The notes: generated by a model not told the origin, from the letters alone. DNA of 64,000 nucleotides from Hesseltinella vesiculosa (GCA_002104935.1 MCGT01000004.1:434001-498000), one strand, 5' to 3'. Counted from the stretch's first letter, positions 21,120 through 32,430 are shown. A program made the numbers and translations.

Positions 21120-23960
21120 ATTTTCAAAAGCGCACGACCAAGCCAATTTTGAGCGCACGACCAGGCCAATTTTATTTGTGAGCATACGACCGGCCTTCAA
21201 TTATAAAAGCGCACGACCAGGGCCAATTTTATTTGTGAGCATACGACCAGCCTTCAATTATAAAAGCGCACGACTGGGCCAATTTTATTTGTGAGCATAC
21301 GACCAGCCTTCAATTATAAAAGCGCACGACCAGGGCCAATTTTATTTGTGAGCATACGACCAGCCTTCAATTATAAAAGCGCACGACCAGGGCCAATTTT
21401 ATTTGTGAGCATACGACCAGCCTTCAATTATAAAAGCGCACGACCAGGGCCAATTTTATTTGTGAGCATACGACCAGCCCTCAATTATAAAAGCGCACGA
21501 CTGGGCCAATTTTATTTGTGAGCATACGACCAGCCTTCAATTATAAAAGCGCACGACCAGGCCAATTTTATTTATGAGCGCACGACCAACCTTCAATAAC
21601 AAAAGAGCACGACCAGGCCAATTTAATTTGTGAGCATACGACCAGCCTTCAATTATAAAAGCGCACGACCAGGGCCAATTTTATTTGTGAGCATACGACC
21701 AGCCTTCAATTATAAAAGCGCACGACTGGGCCAATTTTATTTTTGAGCATACGACCAGCCTTCAATTATAAAAGCGCACGACCAGGCCAATTTTATTTGT
21801 GAGCATACGACCAGCCTTCAATTATAAAAGCGCACGACTGGGCCAATTTTATTTGTGAGCATACGACCAGCCTTCAATTATAAAAGCGCACGACCAGATC
21901 AATTTTATTTGTGAGCATACGACCGGCCTTCAATTATAAAAGCGCACGACTGGGCCAATTTTATTTGTGAGCATACGACCAGCCTTCAATTATAAAAGCG
22001 CACGACCAGGGCCAATTTTATTTGTGAGCATACGACCAGCCTTCAATTATAAAAGCGCACGACCAGGCCAATTTTATTTATGAGCGCACGACCAACCTTC
22101 AATAACAAAAGAGCACGACCAGGCCAATTTAATTTGTGAGCATACGACCAGCCTTCAATTATAAAAGCGCACGACCAGGGCCAATTTTATTTGTGAGCAT
22201 ACGACCAGCCTTCAATTATAAAAGCGCACGACCAGGCCAATTTTATTTGTGAGCATACGACCAGCCTTCAATTATAAAAGCGCACGACTGGGCCAATTTT
22301 ATTTTTGAGCATACGACCAGCCTTCAATTATAAAAGCGCACGACCAGGCCAATTTTATTTGTGAGCATACGACCAGCCTTCAATTATAAAAGCGCACGAC
22401 TGGGCCAATTTTATTTGTGAGCATACGACCAGCCTTCAATTATAAAAGCGCACGACCAGATCAATTTTATTTGTGAGCATACGACCGGCCTTCAATTATA
22501 AAAGCGCACGACTGGGCCAATTTTATTTGTGAGCATACGACCAGCCTTCAATTATAAAAGCGCACGACCAGGGCCAATTTTATTTGTGAGCATACGACCA
22601 GCCTTCAATTATAAAAGCGCACGACCAGGCCAATTTTATTTATGAGCGCACGACCAACCTTCAATAACAAAAGAGCACGACCAGGCCAATTTAATTTGTG
22701 AGCATACGACCAGCCTTCAATTATAAAAGCGCACGACCAGGCCAATTTTATTTGTGAGCATACGACCAGCCTTCAATTATAAAAGCGCACGACTGGGCCA
22801 ATTTTATTTGTGAGCATACGACCAGCCTTCAATTATAAAAGCGCACGACCAGATCAATTTTATTTGTGAGCATACGACCAGCCCTCAATTATAAAAGCGC
22901 ACGACTGGGCCAATTTTATTTGTGAGCATACGACCAGCCTTCAATTATAAAAGCGCACGACCAGGGCCAATTTTATTTGTGAGCATACGACCAGCCTTCA
23001 ATTATAAAAGCGCACGACCAGGCCAATTTTATTTATGAGCGCACGACCAACCTTCAATAACAAAAGAGCACGACCAGGCCAATTTAATTTGTGAGCGCAA
23101 GACCAGCCTTCAACTACAAAAGCGCACGACCAGGCCAATTTTATTTGTGAGCATACGACCAGCCTTCAATTATAAAAGCGCACGACTGGGCCAATTTTAT
23201 TTGTGAGCATACGACCAGCCTTCAATTATAAAAGCGCACGACCAGATCAATTTTATTTGTGAGCATACGACCAGCCCTCAATTATAAAAGCGCACGACTG
23301 GGCCAATTTTATTTGTGAGCATACGACCAGCCTTCAATTATAAAAGCGCACGACCAGGGCCAATTTTATTTGTGAGCATACGACCAGCCTTCAATTATAA
23401 AAGCGCACGACCAGGCCAATTTTATTTATGAGCGCACGACCAACCTTCAATAACAAAAGAGCACGACCAGGCCAATTTAATTTGTGAGCGCAAGACCAGC
23501 CTTCAACTACAAAAGCGCACGACCAGGCCAATTTTATTTGTGAGCATACGACCGGCCTTCAATTATAAAAGCGCACGACCAGGGCCAATTTTATTTGTGA
23601 GCATACGACCAGCCTTCAATTATAAAAGCGCACGACCAGGCCAATTTTATTTATGAGCGTACGACCAGCCTTCAATAACAAAAGAGCACGACCAGGCCAA
23701 TTTAATTTGTGAGCGCACGACCAGCCTTCAACTACAAAAGCGCACGACCAGGCCAATTTTTTTCATGAGCGTACGACCAGCCTTCAATAACAAAAGAGCA
23801 CGACCAGGCCAATTTAATTTGTGAGCGCACGACCAGCCTTCAAGTACAAAAGCGCACGACCGGGCCAATTTTTTTCATGAGCGTACGACCAGCCTTCAAC
23901 TACAAAAGCGCACGACCAGGCCAATTTTATTTATGAGCGCACGACTTGCCTTCATTTTTA
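21120..23960. repeat. Minisatellite, about 50 monomers of 56-57 bp with higher-order structure
   Basis: Each monomer has two related halves: GCATACGACCAGCCTTCAA.. and GCGCACGACCAGGCCAAT.., sharing ACGACCAG and CAAT, so the ancestral unit was about 28 bp. Variant monomers mark higher-order repeats. The variant TGAGCGCACGACCAACC starts at 21575, 22081, 22643, 23036 and 23429. The variant CCAGATCAATTTT starts at about 21896, 22458, 22851 and 23244 (at its AGATC). Both series show steps of 562 bp (10 monomers) and then 393 bp (7 monomers). The right end is more diverged, with shorter steps (225, 112 bp). Some 57-bp stretches are open as 19-codon repeats, but other monomers are 56 bp, so it is not a gene. 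Confidence 0.97.
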
Positions 23961-23984
23961 AATGCGCACCTGTCAGCCTTTATT

Positions 23985-24035
23985 ATGTCAAGTGCATAGC
24001 TAAGGCTATGCATTGAAATAGTGCTAATTTGACAT
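23985..24035. other. Nested inverted repeat beside the satellite
   Basis: The inner hairpin has 8-bp arms TGCATAGC / GCTATGCA (23993-24000 and 24005-24012) and a 4-nt loop, TAAG. The outer arms are ATGTCAA (23985-23991) and TTGACAT (24029-24035). It sits between the satellite edge and the zinc-finger gene. It could be a protein-binding palindrome or a structural boundary; no function is shown. Confidence 0.5.
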
Positions 24036-24254
24036 GAAAGGCTTGCTATTGCGACTTTGAATAAGCAACTACGCACATACGGTATGGAAAGGAAAGGCTC
24101 ACTGGTGCGTCGTTGAAAAAGTTTGGCTGAGACTTGCGAGTTTGAAGCGAGTTTGAAAGACAGTCAAGTCGATCGCGTACAAATTGCTCCTTATCTTTTT
24201 GCTCTTTTAATCTTCGTTTGTTGCGGTTTCTCTCACCTGTTATTCTTTTCCATA

Positions 24255-26064
24255 ATGACTATCCCAGATGAGGAGGATGTTAACAATTCCCATGTCTGCA
24301 TTCCCTGCAAGAAAACCTTTGCTTCAGCTGCTTCTTTGAGATCGCACGTATCCAACACCCACCCGACACAACTGAAGTTCCATCTTACGGAGACACGTAA
24401 ATGACAGAAACAGAGGGTTGAAGATGTGAAAGGCATTTATTCTTTTTATTTTCTTAGTGGCTGTGTTTGTTGGAAAAAGCAATAATAAGTTTGCTTGCCC
24501 AATTAGCGATTGTCAAAAGCTCTACATGACCTATGATACGTTCCGTAAACACACAACCAAATATCATCCAGGTACCCATGTTTCCATTGCTTCGGTGAAT
24601 GGCGTGAAAGACAATGAGGATTCGCCTGAAGTAAAACGACGAAAAATGGGGTCGCCTGCTTTTTCAAAAGACCATGGATGCCACGCTGCCCTGAAGCTGG
24701 AAACACGCACTCGGTCGACTCTGACAGCTGCCTCATTGGACTGTTTACCTGTGGCCGTCCATATGGACCACTGCACCTTGAACCAGACGATGACGCTCTT
24801 TGGTGTAGTGAATGCTGATGTTCTCAAAGATGCCCAGTTACATTTACCTTGGTCAACCTCAACATTGACATCCCCGCTGACAACTGTACTACAGCTGCAC
24901 ACCGACAACACCAGCATCATTACCAACAGCCAAGAGACTGAAAATCAAGAGACTGTCCCGCGGCGCTTCACCGAAGTCGCCTTGCGCCATATCATCTCAA
25001 AGTCGCCTTTGCCTCATTTACTTGACAAGCTTGGAACATTGGTCGAACCCTCCCCCGCCCTCCTCAAGGCATTAAATACGGATTTTCGCCATCGCCCATC
25101 CCTTATACAATCCGTGGCAGCACTGCATACCGGTGCGTTGCTATTCGATCAGGAAGTGGTGCTCGTCCTTGCTGCAGAAGTATATGCCCGGTGCAAGTCT
25201 CGAGATACACATGGCGAAGTAAACCTCTCCTCCTTGCCTCAGGCAAACGCCTGCGCATACCCATCTTCGTTGCTGGTTGGTTTAGTCAATGAAGCAGACG
25301 GTCATGGAATGAAGAAGAAGCTTAAGATCGGTTCCAAGACAATGAACATGCTTGTGACAATGGGAGCGCGCTTGCCAAAGGATCAATGTATTGTGGATAT
25401 CGGCCCTTCTTCGACTGCCAAAGCATCGTCTCTGCGCCCCACCCACACAAGGATACTTTATCAAGAAGCCAAGGTGAAGAAGTTTTTGGACTGCTTCCAC
25501 AACGATTCTCTGAGTGACCCTGTGTCCGACGACGATCCATCCGCCCCAACCATCTCTGTGTCGGCATTACGTCAGCTGACAACCGCCTTCGATGATCCTT
25601 CCACCTTTGCGCCCTGGCGTTCAGTGATGGATGAATTCGATACAGATCTCACTCTCCCTTCCACAGTCTTTACTCTATGTGACATGCCCCATCAGAATTA
25701 TGGATCGTCAAGCATTGCCACGGAAAAGATTGCCTCACGATTCCTGCAGGCGTTGGCATGTTCATACCTCGAACCAAACATGCAGATGATACCCGACTTT
25801 TCCAATGCCCTCAAAACTTTCCATGCTGTGCAGCGCGTCCGCAACATCAAGAAAATGGATGGCAAGGACTGGAACACTTTGGAACGATTTGTGACAAACC
25901 TGGAAAAAGCAATCGCTGTGAATGGGCAATTGGAAGCTCAATCCTTGGCCATGGTTTGCGATTTTGGGTCCATTGCAAAGTTGGCATCAAACAGACTCTC
26001 AGACTGTAATGACAAGGTGAAAGAAACCGTTGCTGAAAAACTGGCTGGTCTTTTCGGTGTGTAG
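24255..26064 (+). CDS. Two-finger C2H2 zinc-finger protein of unknown function
   Basis: Two exons (24255-24396, 24458-26064) give 582 residues. Finger 1 is CIPCKKTFASAASLRSHVSNTH near the N-terminus; finger 2, after the intron, is CPISDCQKLYMTYDTFRKHTTKYH. A basic KRRK stretch follows (possible nuclear signal). The remaining ~450 residues have no domain I recognise; they are rich in short hydrophobic helices and include RRFTEVALRHIISKSPLPHLL and a C-terminal VKETVAEKLAGLFGV. Two adjacent fingers with a large unknown domain suggest DNA binding with a lineage-specific partner or catalytic region, which is inference. The satellite ends only about 300 bp upstream of the start codon. Confidence 0.85.
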
Positions 26065-27609
26065 GGATAGCTGTCTTTTTTTTTTCTTTCTTTTCATCCT
26101 TGGTGCTTGCCATATTTTTTTTAACATTGTTTGAATAAAGTGCATGTGACCCTTTTTTGAATTGAGGGCTGGAAAATGATACTGATACTGTACTCGTACG
26201 CTTGAAAAAAAAAAGTGTCGCGCATGAAAAAAAACACTTGACGGCAAGACAGGACCAGTGTAAATGGCATCAAACAAATACCATGCAAAAAAATAGACAG
26301 GCACGACAGCCAAATGTGAGCGTTTGTCAGGAAGTCACATCTGCATAAAACACTGTATTGCAATGTACGTTGGATGAAGTCAATGGCGATGAATGAAAGG
26401 TATAGATAAATAGGCACCTGTCACGGGGCCCAGCACGATCCGCGCCTTCGTGGCCCACATCATTTAACGTTCATTTGACGCTGCGCTATTCATGGGATTT
26501 GAAATTTTAACTATGACATCCGGTCAACATGCGTTGTTCATGTTCACCATTTGGGATGAATCACAGGTACACATTAGCTGTTTATTATCTTACCCTTTTC
26601 CAACAAAAAAAAAAAAAAAAAAAAGATACATCAGCCATTTTCTCTAGGGGACCCCGAAGGCGATCTGATTAAAAATCACAGGGAAAAACTGTCCAATGCC
26701 AACTCGTCCCACATTTTACATACGAGTACAAAACGACGAGAAATGACCCAGAATAGGATTAAAACTCTCTCGGACAGCTACAAGGCTAGCAAACATTGCG
26801 CATGCTCACTTGCTCGATTGGGGTTTCCGCCTAAAATATTTTTCAGTATGCATGGCTCCATCGGCAGCTTCTCCAAAACAAAATGTCGCAAATGGAGAAA
26901 TAAAATGGCTAAATGTCCGCAACAAGCCGAGCCGGTCAGGCTTTTTTTTACATTGAACCAACTAATAAAGGAGGCAACGAGAAAGATGGAAGAGAAAAAA
27001 CCAAAGGGAACCCGCGAGCTGCAAGAAAAAGGGGCGTTGCCATGTAAATTGGCTGGCTTTTCTTTGTTCGTCACAATGATGACATGTTCATAGTGCAGCT
27101 CATGGGACTTTGTGGTAAACGGACGGTGTCATTCTTTATTGTCGCGACATTCTCAAACTAGGCGAGTGATTTATAACTCCGGGCGGGTACCCTTTGGCAA
27201 AAAAAAAAAAAAAAAAACAATGAATGAATGCGATCAGGCATGTTAGAAAAATGGAAATGCAGGGGCCACGGCAGGCGATTTTCTTCATATAGGGTTTTCA
27301 CCTTACGGAATCAAATGGCCTATTTGTGGAAAACGGGTGCATGATGTAATGAAAAAACTTCTGGTTTCATCCCGGTAAACATTCTTCATCAGATGATAAA
27401 AAAAAAATGGAAGAAAGTGTTTTCACGCGCCTGAAACCCAGAATCGGGTGATGGGAGAAAAACGTTGCATAAACCGGATGGGGTGGGAAAAAAAAAAAGA
27501 ATCCACGCATTATGTTTTATTTCCTCGAGGGTGATATCATGAAAAAGTGAGGCTAAAGAGGAGAAGGGTATGATGGGAAGAAGAAGAAAAGTACACAAGA
27601 ATGAGATGG
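26065..27609. other. Intergenic region with a diverged element remnant
   Basis: 1.5 kb with no convincing gene. A run of 20 A lies near 26605. About 26640-26860 resembles the ends of the element at 5.5-6.5 and 17.8 kb, with words such as GATCTGATTAAA and CCTAAAATATTTTTCA in matching order but much changed. An open frame 26743-27093 overlaps this and has no recognisable content. The last 250 bp are the 3' flank of the phosphatase gene. Confidence 0.4.
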
Positions 27610-28702
27610 CTAGAAAAGATGTGTATCGTCAGCTATGAGATCAGGCACCCATTTCCAGCGCTTGGTGGTGGTGGGCGAAATGGTGTCGATCCAATCATCG
27701 TCGTCGTCGCTGCAGCCAGCAGTGGTGGTAGGCGAGGAAACAGGGAGAGGGTCATAGCTGGCAAGCTTGTACTGGAGACTGGAGATGCAGCAATAGTTGG
27801 TTTTGATGGGGCGGGTGACGGTATTACGGAAGGAGTCCAGCAAGGCATTGATGCCAATGGCATGGGTGACAAAGATGACGACGACAGAGGAGGGTGTAGA
27901 AGGAGGGGAGGGCGGGGCCTGGATGGCTTGGTATTTCTTGGGCAAGTGCTGGGTGGCAGCGAGCTGGAGGCAGCGAGCACGGGTCTGGTCGAAGCGGTGG
28001 ACCATATTAGGATAGGATTCTGGGAAATCAAAGACATTGGTGTAGGACTGGTAGCTATAGTCGACAGTCATGGGAGGGAGTCGGTGTTCCTGCGGCGATC
28101 GGTAGTGCATGGCTTGGAGACGAGCAAGACTTTCTTGGTGACGAGCCATGAATTCGGCAGCAGAGCAATAGACATCCTCATAAAACTGTTCAGACATCCA
28201 TTCACCTAGGCCAAGATCCATGCGGATGAGAGGAGGGGAGGTCTTGTTGGCATATGGCTCCAGGCCCTTGATCAGGCCCAAGGTGGTATCGATGCAGCGC
28301 TGGAAGGGCGAAGTATATACGAGTACGGTAGGGGTATTCAGTTTGCGTTGTGCCAAGAGCTGGCCAAGAGCTTGCCCAGTCTTTTGAGCTTGTTGATGAC
28401 CCTAAACAAGTAAATAAAATATTAGTAAGTTTTCAAAGAGGACGTTGCCCTTAACCCGTCTTGTATTTTTTTTCTTGCCCTCGTTCTCCACTCCAAAAAA
28501 AATAGAAAAGGGTCATACCAAGGTGGACAAGGGTGGATCCCATATACCATGAGCTGGATCGGCTTGCCATTGGTCTCCACTTTGATCTACATGATGAAAG
28601 AGAGCGTTAGAAAGGGGAAGATTAAAACAAGTGCCTGTCCGTACCTAGTCGTTCGCCATGGCGTACAATAAATACATGTTCAACGGTTTGCGTAGGAGCC
28701 AT
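27610..28702 (-). CDS. Histidine phosphatase superfamily protein (PGAM/UBASH3-Tfc7-like)
   Basis: Branch-1 histidine phosphatase. Three exons (28702-28645, 28586-28519, 28401-27610) give 305 residues. The catalytic RHG motif is in exon 1 (VFIVRHGERLD). The conserved DPPLSTLGHQQAQKTG follows, then TSPFQRCIDTTLGL with the phospho-pocket Arg. An acidic GLGEWM region leads to the second catalytic His in IFVTHAIGINALLDSF. Family members of this layout include eukaryotic UBASH3 phosphatase domains and the yeast TFIIIC subunit Tfc7, but the exact substrate cannot be told. Two Ser/Thr/Asp-rich loops near the C-terminus look disordered. No targeting signal is seen. Confidence 0.9.
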
Positions 28703-29276
28703 GACCAATTGCAACTAAACAAAATGCATTCAAAGAAGAAAGAGAAAAAAGAAAGAGTTGAACAAAGAGAAAGAGGTGTGTGAAAATATATAAAAAAAAA
28801 GGAGAAATTCATTGTTCAAGGTGGAGATCAGAGATTTCGTCACGTGCCAGCCATTGAACACTTCCAGTTCCGCCACCTTTTTCATCAACACCTACCATTT
28901 CTGTTAATTTTGTTAACAATCAAGTCCAGCAGCTTGTAGATCACGCTTGGGTTTCAAATTCACATGTTAAAAAAAACGGATCCAAAGCGTGCAGCTCGCT
29001 TGACGATCATATGATTTGGGTCACGGACTGCTCTGGAAAAAGAAAAAAAAAAAAAAAGAGGCACGGTCGAGCTGGTGGAAAAAAAAAAGGTTTCTTCCTT
29101 TTTCGGCGCCTTTTTTTTTTTTTGTTTCTTGTGCCAACAAACATGTTTCTCATGGGTGACCATGCGATTTTATTCACCTCTCACTATTTTTAATGTTTTA
29201 CATTGCATGCACGTTTTACCCAGCTCCTTTCCGTTTTTTCTATTATTATCTTTTTTTTTCGATTGAACATTGAAGG
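28703..29276. promoter_or_regulatory. Divergent promoter region, histidine phosphatase / GH5 gene
   Basis: 574 bp between two outward-facing start codons. It holds A-rich stretches near 28740-28805 and T-rich stretches near 29105-29125 and 29250. No defined regulatory site stands out. A CACGTG-like word (TCACGTGCC) occurs near 28840, a possible bHLH site with weak support. Confidence 0.4.
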
Positions 29277-30824
29277 ATGGGATTAGGACGACGAGCGCTC
29301 GAGTTTCTAGGCGTCAAGCAGCCACCACCTGCACTGCCGGAATCCAACAATGTATTGCCAATGCCGACGTTTGAGCCATTTGATCTACGCAGAGCCGAAA
29401 TGTACCGCTACCGTCATCACTATGGCGTGAACTTGGGCAGTGTGTTTGTGCTGGAATCTTGGCTGTGTCCAGAACACTTTCGCAAATCGGTGGCCAACGG
29501 CCAATGGGATTCGGAAATGGACTTTCTTCTTGCCTGCGACACCAAGGAACATGCACGAGAAATGCTGGAGTACCACTGGTCGACGTTCATCACGCCGCAA
29601 GACATTGAACAGATGGCCCAGCAGGGCGTCAATACGGTCCGCATCCCTATTGGCTACTGGATCATTGAGCCTCGCACGTTGCTGACAGGCCGCTTCAAGG
29701 ACGATGCGTTTTATCGATTTGCCGATGTGTACGACGCAGCTTTTGGCTATTTGATGCGCCTGGTCAAAGCCTGTGAGCAGCACAACGTGGGCGTGCTGAT
29801 CGACATCCATGCCGCGCCAGGTGGTCAGAACAACGACGCGCACTCGGGCCAAGCCAAGCCGTATGCGCCAGAGTTTTACACGTCCAACACAGCGCAGAAA
29901 TACATGCTGGACGTGCTTTGCAAAATCACACGCATCTTCACCCCGATGAACCATATCATTGGCATCACGCTTCTGAACGAGCCCATTGATCACGCTGCGC
30001 TTTTGCCATACTACCGCCAGGCCTGCCAAGCGGTGTTGGACAACACGCCATCGCCCTGTGCTCCTCTGCCTCTGTATATCGGTGACTGCTGGATGCCGGA
30101 AAAGTTTATGGACATCCTGACGACCATCAACTATCCCTTCCTCGTCCTCGACTCGCATCAATACTTTTGCCACACAGAAAAGGATCACCGCCAGACGGCC
30201 CAGCAGCATATGGCCACCGTGCAGAGCAAGATTGTGCCGATGTTTCGAGGCCCTCACTGCAGTGCGATCCGAGGCAACTTGTCGATTGGCGAATGGGCCA
30301 TGGTGCTGAATGGACAGTCGATGCAAGGTCTCAACGAGCGCCAGACGCTGACTGCTTTTGGCCAGCTGCAGCAGCAATCCTGGCAGCAGTGCACAGCCGG
30401 CAGCTTCTACTGGACCTACAAGACGGCCGATGACAACTGGTATTGGTCGCTCAAGTACTGCTTCCAACAAAATCTCCTGTCGTTCCGACAGCCCGAGAAG
30501 AAGAGAAAAGACCCGGCGCCTCTGAATGACGAAGCGGTGATTCAGCAAAAAACACAAGACCATCTGCAACGAACGACTCAGCGACTACAGACGCTTGCAC
30601 CTCAGCAGCAGCAAGCCAGCCAATCGCTGTATCAACAAGGTCTGAAGGACGGTTACCGTGTGGCTCTGGAGCAATTCTACCCTGTCGACATCGGTTTCAA
30701 GCTACAGCTTGCACACGACTACCATGCCCGAACGTACCCAAGCACCGATCGCGAGCAGCAAGCCATTGCCTGGCTTTACGAGGATGGCTTTGTCGATGGG
30801 TTGGACCTAGCCTATGCGCAATAA
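29277..30824 (+). CDS. Glycoside hydrolase family 5 protein, cytosolic exo-beta-1,3-glucanase-like
   Basis: Intronless, 515 residues. The GH5 TIM-barrel signature is visible: the YGVNLGSVFVLESWL entry strand, VNTVRIPIGYW, LIDIHAAPGGQN, the acid/base ITLLNEP near residue 237, SHQYFC and the nucleophile in SIGEWAM near residue 340, followed by GSFYWTYKT. There is no signal peptide, which sets it apart from secreted exoglucanases and resembles the yeast YBR056W-type proteins. A C-terminal extension of ~100 residues is Gln-rich (QQQQASQSLYQQG) and ends with short repeats of the form Y-x-x-G-x-x-D-G. A role in cytosolic glucan or glucoside turnover is plausible but unproven. Confidence 0.92.
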   Translation: MGLGRRALEFLGVKQPPPALPESNNVLPMPTFEPFDLRRAEMYRYRHHYGVNLGSVFVLESWLCPEHFRKSVANGQWDSEMDFLLACDTKEHAREMLEYHWSTFITPQDIEQMAQQGVNTVRIPIGYWIIEPRTLLTGRFKDDAFYRFADVYDAAFGYLMRLVKACEQHNVGVLIDIHAAPGGQNNDAHSGQAKPYAPEFYTSNTAQKYMLDVLCKITRIFTPMNHIIGITLLNEPIDHAALLPYYRQACQAVLDNTPSPCAPLPLYIGDCWMPEKFMDILTTINYPFLVLDSHQYFCHTEKDHRQTAQQHMATVQSKIVPMFRGPHCSAIRGNLSIGEWAMVLNGQSMQGLNERQTLTAFGQLQQQSWQQCTAGSFYWTYKTADDNWYWSLKYCFQQNLLSFRQPEKKRKDPAPLNDEAVIQQKTQDHLQRTTQRLQTLAPQQQQASQSLYQQGLKDGYRVALEQFYPVDIGFKLQLAHDYHARTYPSTDREQQAIAWLYEDGFVDGLDLAYAQ

Positions 30825-31236
30825 AAAATTCACAGGTGACATTATTCTTCTTTTTTTTTATTTTGGCTTGGGTGGTGAAAGGGGTGGGTGGGGAGGCTTT
30901 GGTTGTTTTGGCATTGGGTAGTTATAAAAAAAGGGGGGGCATGCGCATGGGCAGCAAAATGTCATATCATCATATTAATAAAAAAAAAATAAAAAAAAAG
31001 GCAAGGATTATCATCATACGGTGGAAAAGAGGTCATTACAAAATAAAAACATGGTATAAAACATTTCAATGAAGGGTATGAGAGTAAAGAAAGTGGTATC
31101 AAAAAAAATAGACTGGGTACAAAGGAGGCCATGGACAGAAGCTCAACCTTGTGCATGGCGTCGTTGTCAAGGAATGGGGAAGTTCAATGGCATAACATAT
31201 CAAAGAGAGTTGAGGAGGATGTAAAAAAAGAAGGAC
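30825..31236. other. Intergenic spacer between convergent genes
   Basis: 412 bp of 3' flanks for the GH5 gene and the minus-strand kinase. It contains G-rich and A-rich simple stretches (AAAAAAAGGGGGGG near 30930, A runs near 30980). No gene or RNA is seen. Confidence 0.5.
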
Positions 31237-32430
31237 TTAGATCAACAGAGGCATCACCAATGATGCAGAGGACGCATTGGGAGTGGCAAGGGTATCATGC
31301 GATGAGGTGGACCGCTTTGAAGTGCCACGGGGAGTGGAGGGAGGCGAAGGCAAAGGATCGACAAAGGGCATGGTCTTGACGGTGGGAGGCGAAGGCAAAA
31401 AGGAGGTGGGGGGTGAGGACAGATCAGTGAGAGAAGAAGGCGGGGTGATGGGCAACATCCTTTGCAGGTCTTGGATACGTTCCCAGCGATCGACTTCGGC
31501 GGTGCGCGTGAAGAAGCGGCATTGCTGGATCTTCTCGCGGAGTTGTTGGAGATCGATGCGGCGAAGTGGGTCAATGCAGAAGATGCGCTTGAGGATGTGG
31601 TTGAGTTCACGGCTGATGGGTAGGATCTTGAGCAGCAAGTCGGGGTCAGCCAAGTAGGCACGGAAAGTTTCGTCTTGCAAAGAGGCCTGGCGCCAAGGAT
31701 TCCGGCCAGCGGCCAAGTTGATCAACACCACGCCCAAGGCCCACACGTCGTTGGGGGCTGTGGCGTAGCCTACACGTTGTTGCTGTTGTTGGCGTTTGGA
31801 TAAATCACCTTGGCATTCTGCGGAGAAGGAAAAATCAGTCTCCGTCAAGCCAAGGCTATTTTTTTTTTTTTTTTGTGGATGGTTTCCCAAAGACTTACCA
31901 GGTGAGTAATAAAAGGTGCTGCCACAGCCGTAATCTTTGGAGATGGGGTCCATGGTGGCCAAGCCAAAGTCGGCAAGTTTGACGGTTCGGCCGCCGTCAA
32001 AGACCAAAATGTTTTCACTCTTGAGGTCACGGTGGTAAACGCCATGATCATGGCAATGCTGAACAGCATCGAGCAATTGAAGAAAAACTCGTCGAATAAG
32101 AGGATGGTTGCCAGCAAACAAGTCTCGTTCGGTGATGGCAGAAAATAAATCGCCTTCGGGAGCGTATTCCAGGACAAGGTGGGTATGGTGATCATCGCGC
32201 ACGACTCGCTCGAGTTGAACAATGTACGGGTGACCCGTCAGGCGGGCGTGCAAGCCGATCTCCAGGCGTTGGTAGCCTCGTTGGCGGTCGCTCTTGGCCC
32301 GGGGCAGTGATTTAATGGCGCAAAGGCGTTGATCCACCGTTTTGGCGAGATGCACCTCACCATAGGCGCCTTTGCCGAGCGTTTGAAGCACCTGCATAGT
32401 GTCAATGTAGTGTTTTGATTGACCGAGCAT
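31237..32430 (-). CDS. Ser/Thr protein kinase, Ran1/Sks1-like
   Basis: Two exons (32430-31899, 31817-31237) give 370 residues. The kinase domain fills residues ~10-290: glycine loop GKGAYGEVHLA, VAIK-type CAIKSL, catalytic loop HRDLKSENIL, DFGLAT, an activation segment with GCGSTFYYSPECQG, then NDVWALGVVLINLAAGRNPW. The GRNPW..A...DETF and LPIS.ELN.ILKRIF regions are characteristic of Ran1/Pat1 and Sks1/Vhs1 kinases, which control meiosis or glucose adaptation. The tail is Ser/Pro-rich. The 81-nt intron interrupts the codon of Glu in SPE. It is a multiple of three and has no stop, so unspliced message would insert 27 residues in the activation segment. The upstream region is unusually long. 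Confidence 0.93.
   Translation of the reverse strand: MLGQSKHYIDTMQVLQTLGKGAYGEVHLAKTVDQRLCAIKSLPRAKSDRQRGYQRLEIGLHARLTGHPYIVQLERVVRDDHHTHLVLEYAPEGDLFSAITERDLFAGNHPLIRRVFLQLLDAVQHCHDHGVYHRDLKSENILVFDGGRTVKLADFGLATMDPISKDYGCGSTFYYSPGKSLGNHPQKKKKNSLGLTETDFSFSAECQGDLSKRQQQQQRVGYATAPNDVWALGVVLINLAAGRNPWRQASLQDETFRAYLADPDLLLKILPISRELNHILKRIFCIDPLRRIDLQQLREKIQQCRFFTRTAEVDRWERIQDLQRMLPITPPSSLTDLSSPPTSFLPSPPTVKTMPFVDPLPSPPSTPRGTSKRSTSSHDTLATPNASSASLVMPLLI

Noticed and set aside
21112..21521. Open frames through the satellite with a 19-residue repeat (SIRPAFNYKSARPGPILFV).
   Set aside because: They follow from monomers of 57 bp. Other monomers are 56 bp and break the frame, no start or splice context is seen, and no codon bias is present.
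29385..30569. Minus-strand open frame of 394 codons opposite the GH5 gene.
   Set aside because: It is a shadow of an intronless gene with clear catalytic motifs on the other strand.
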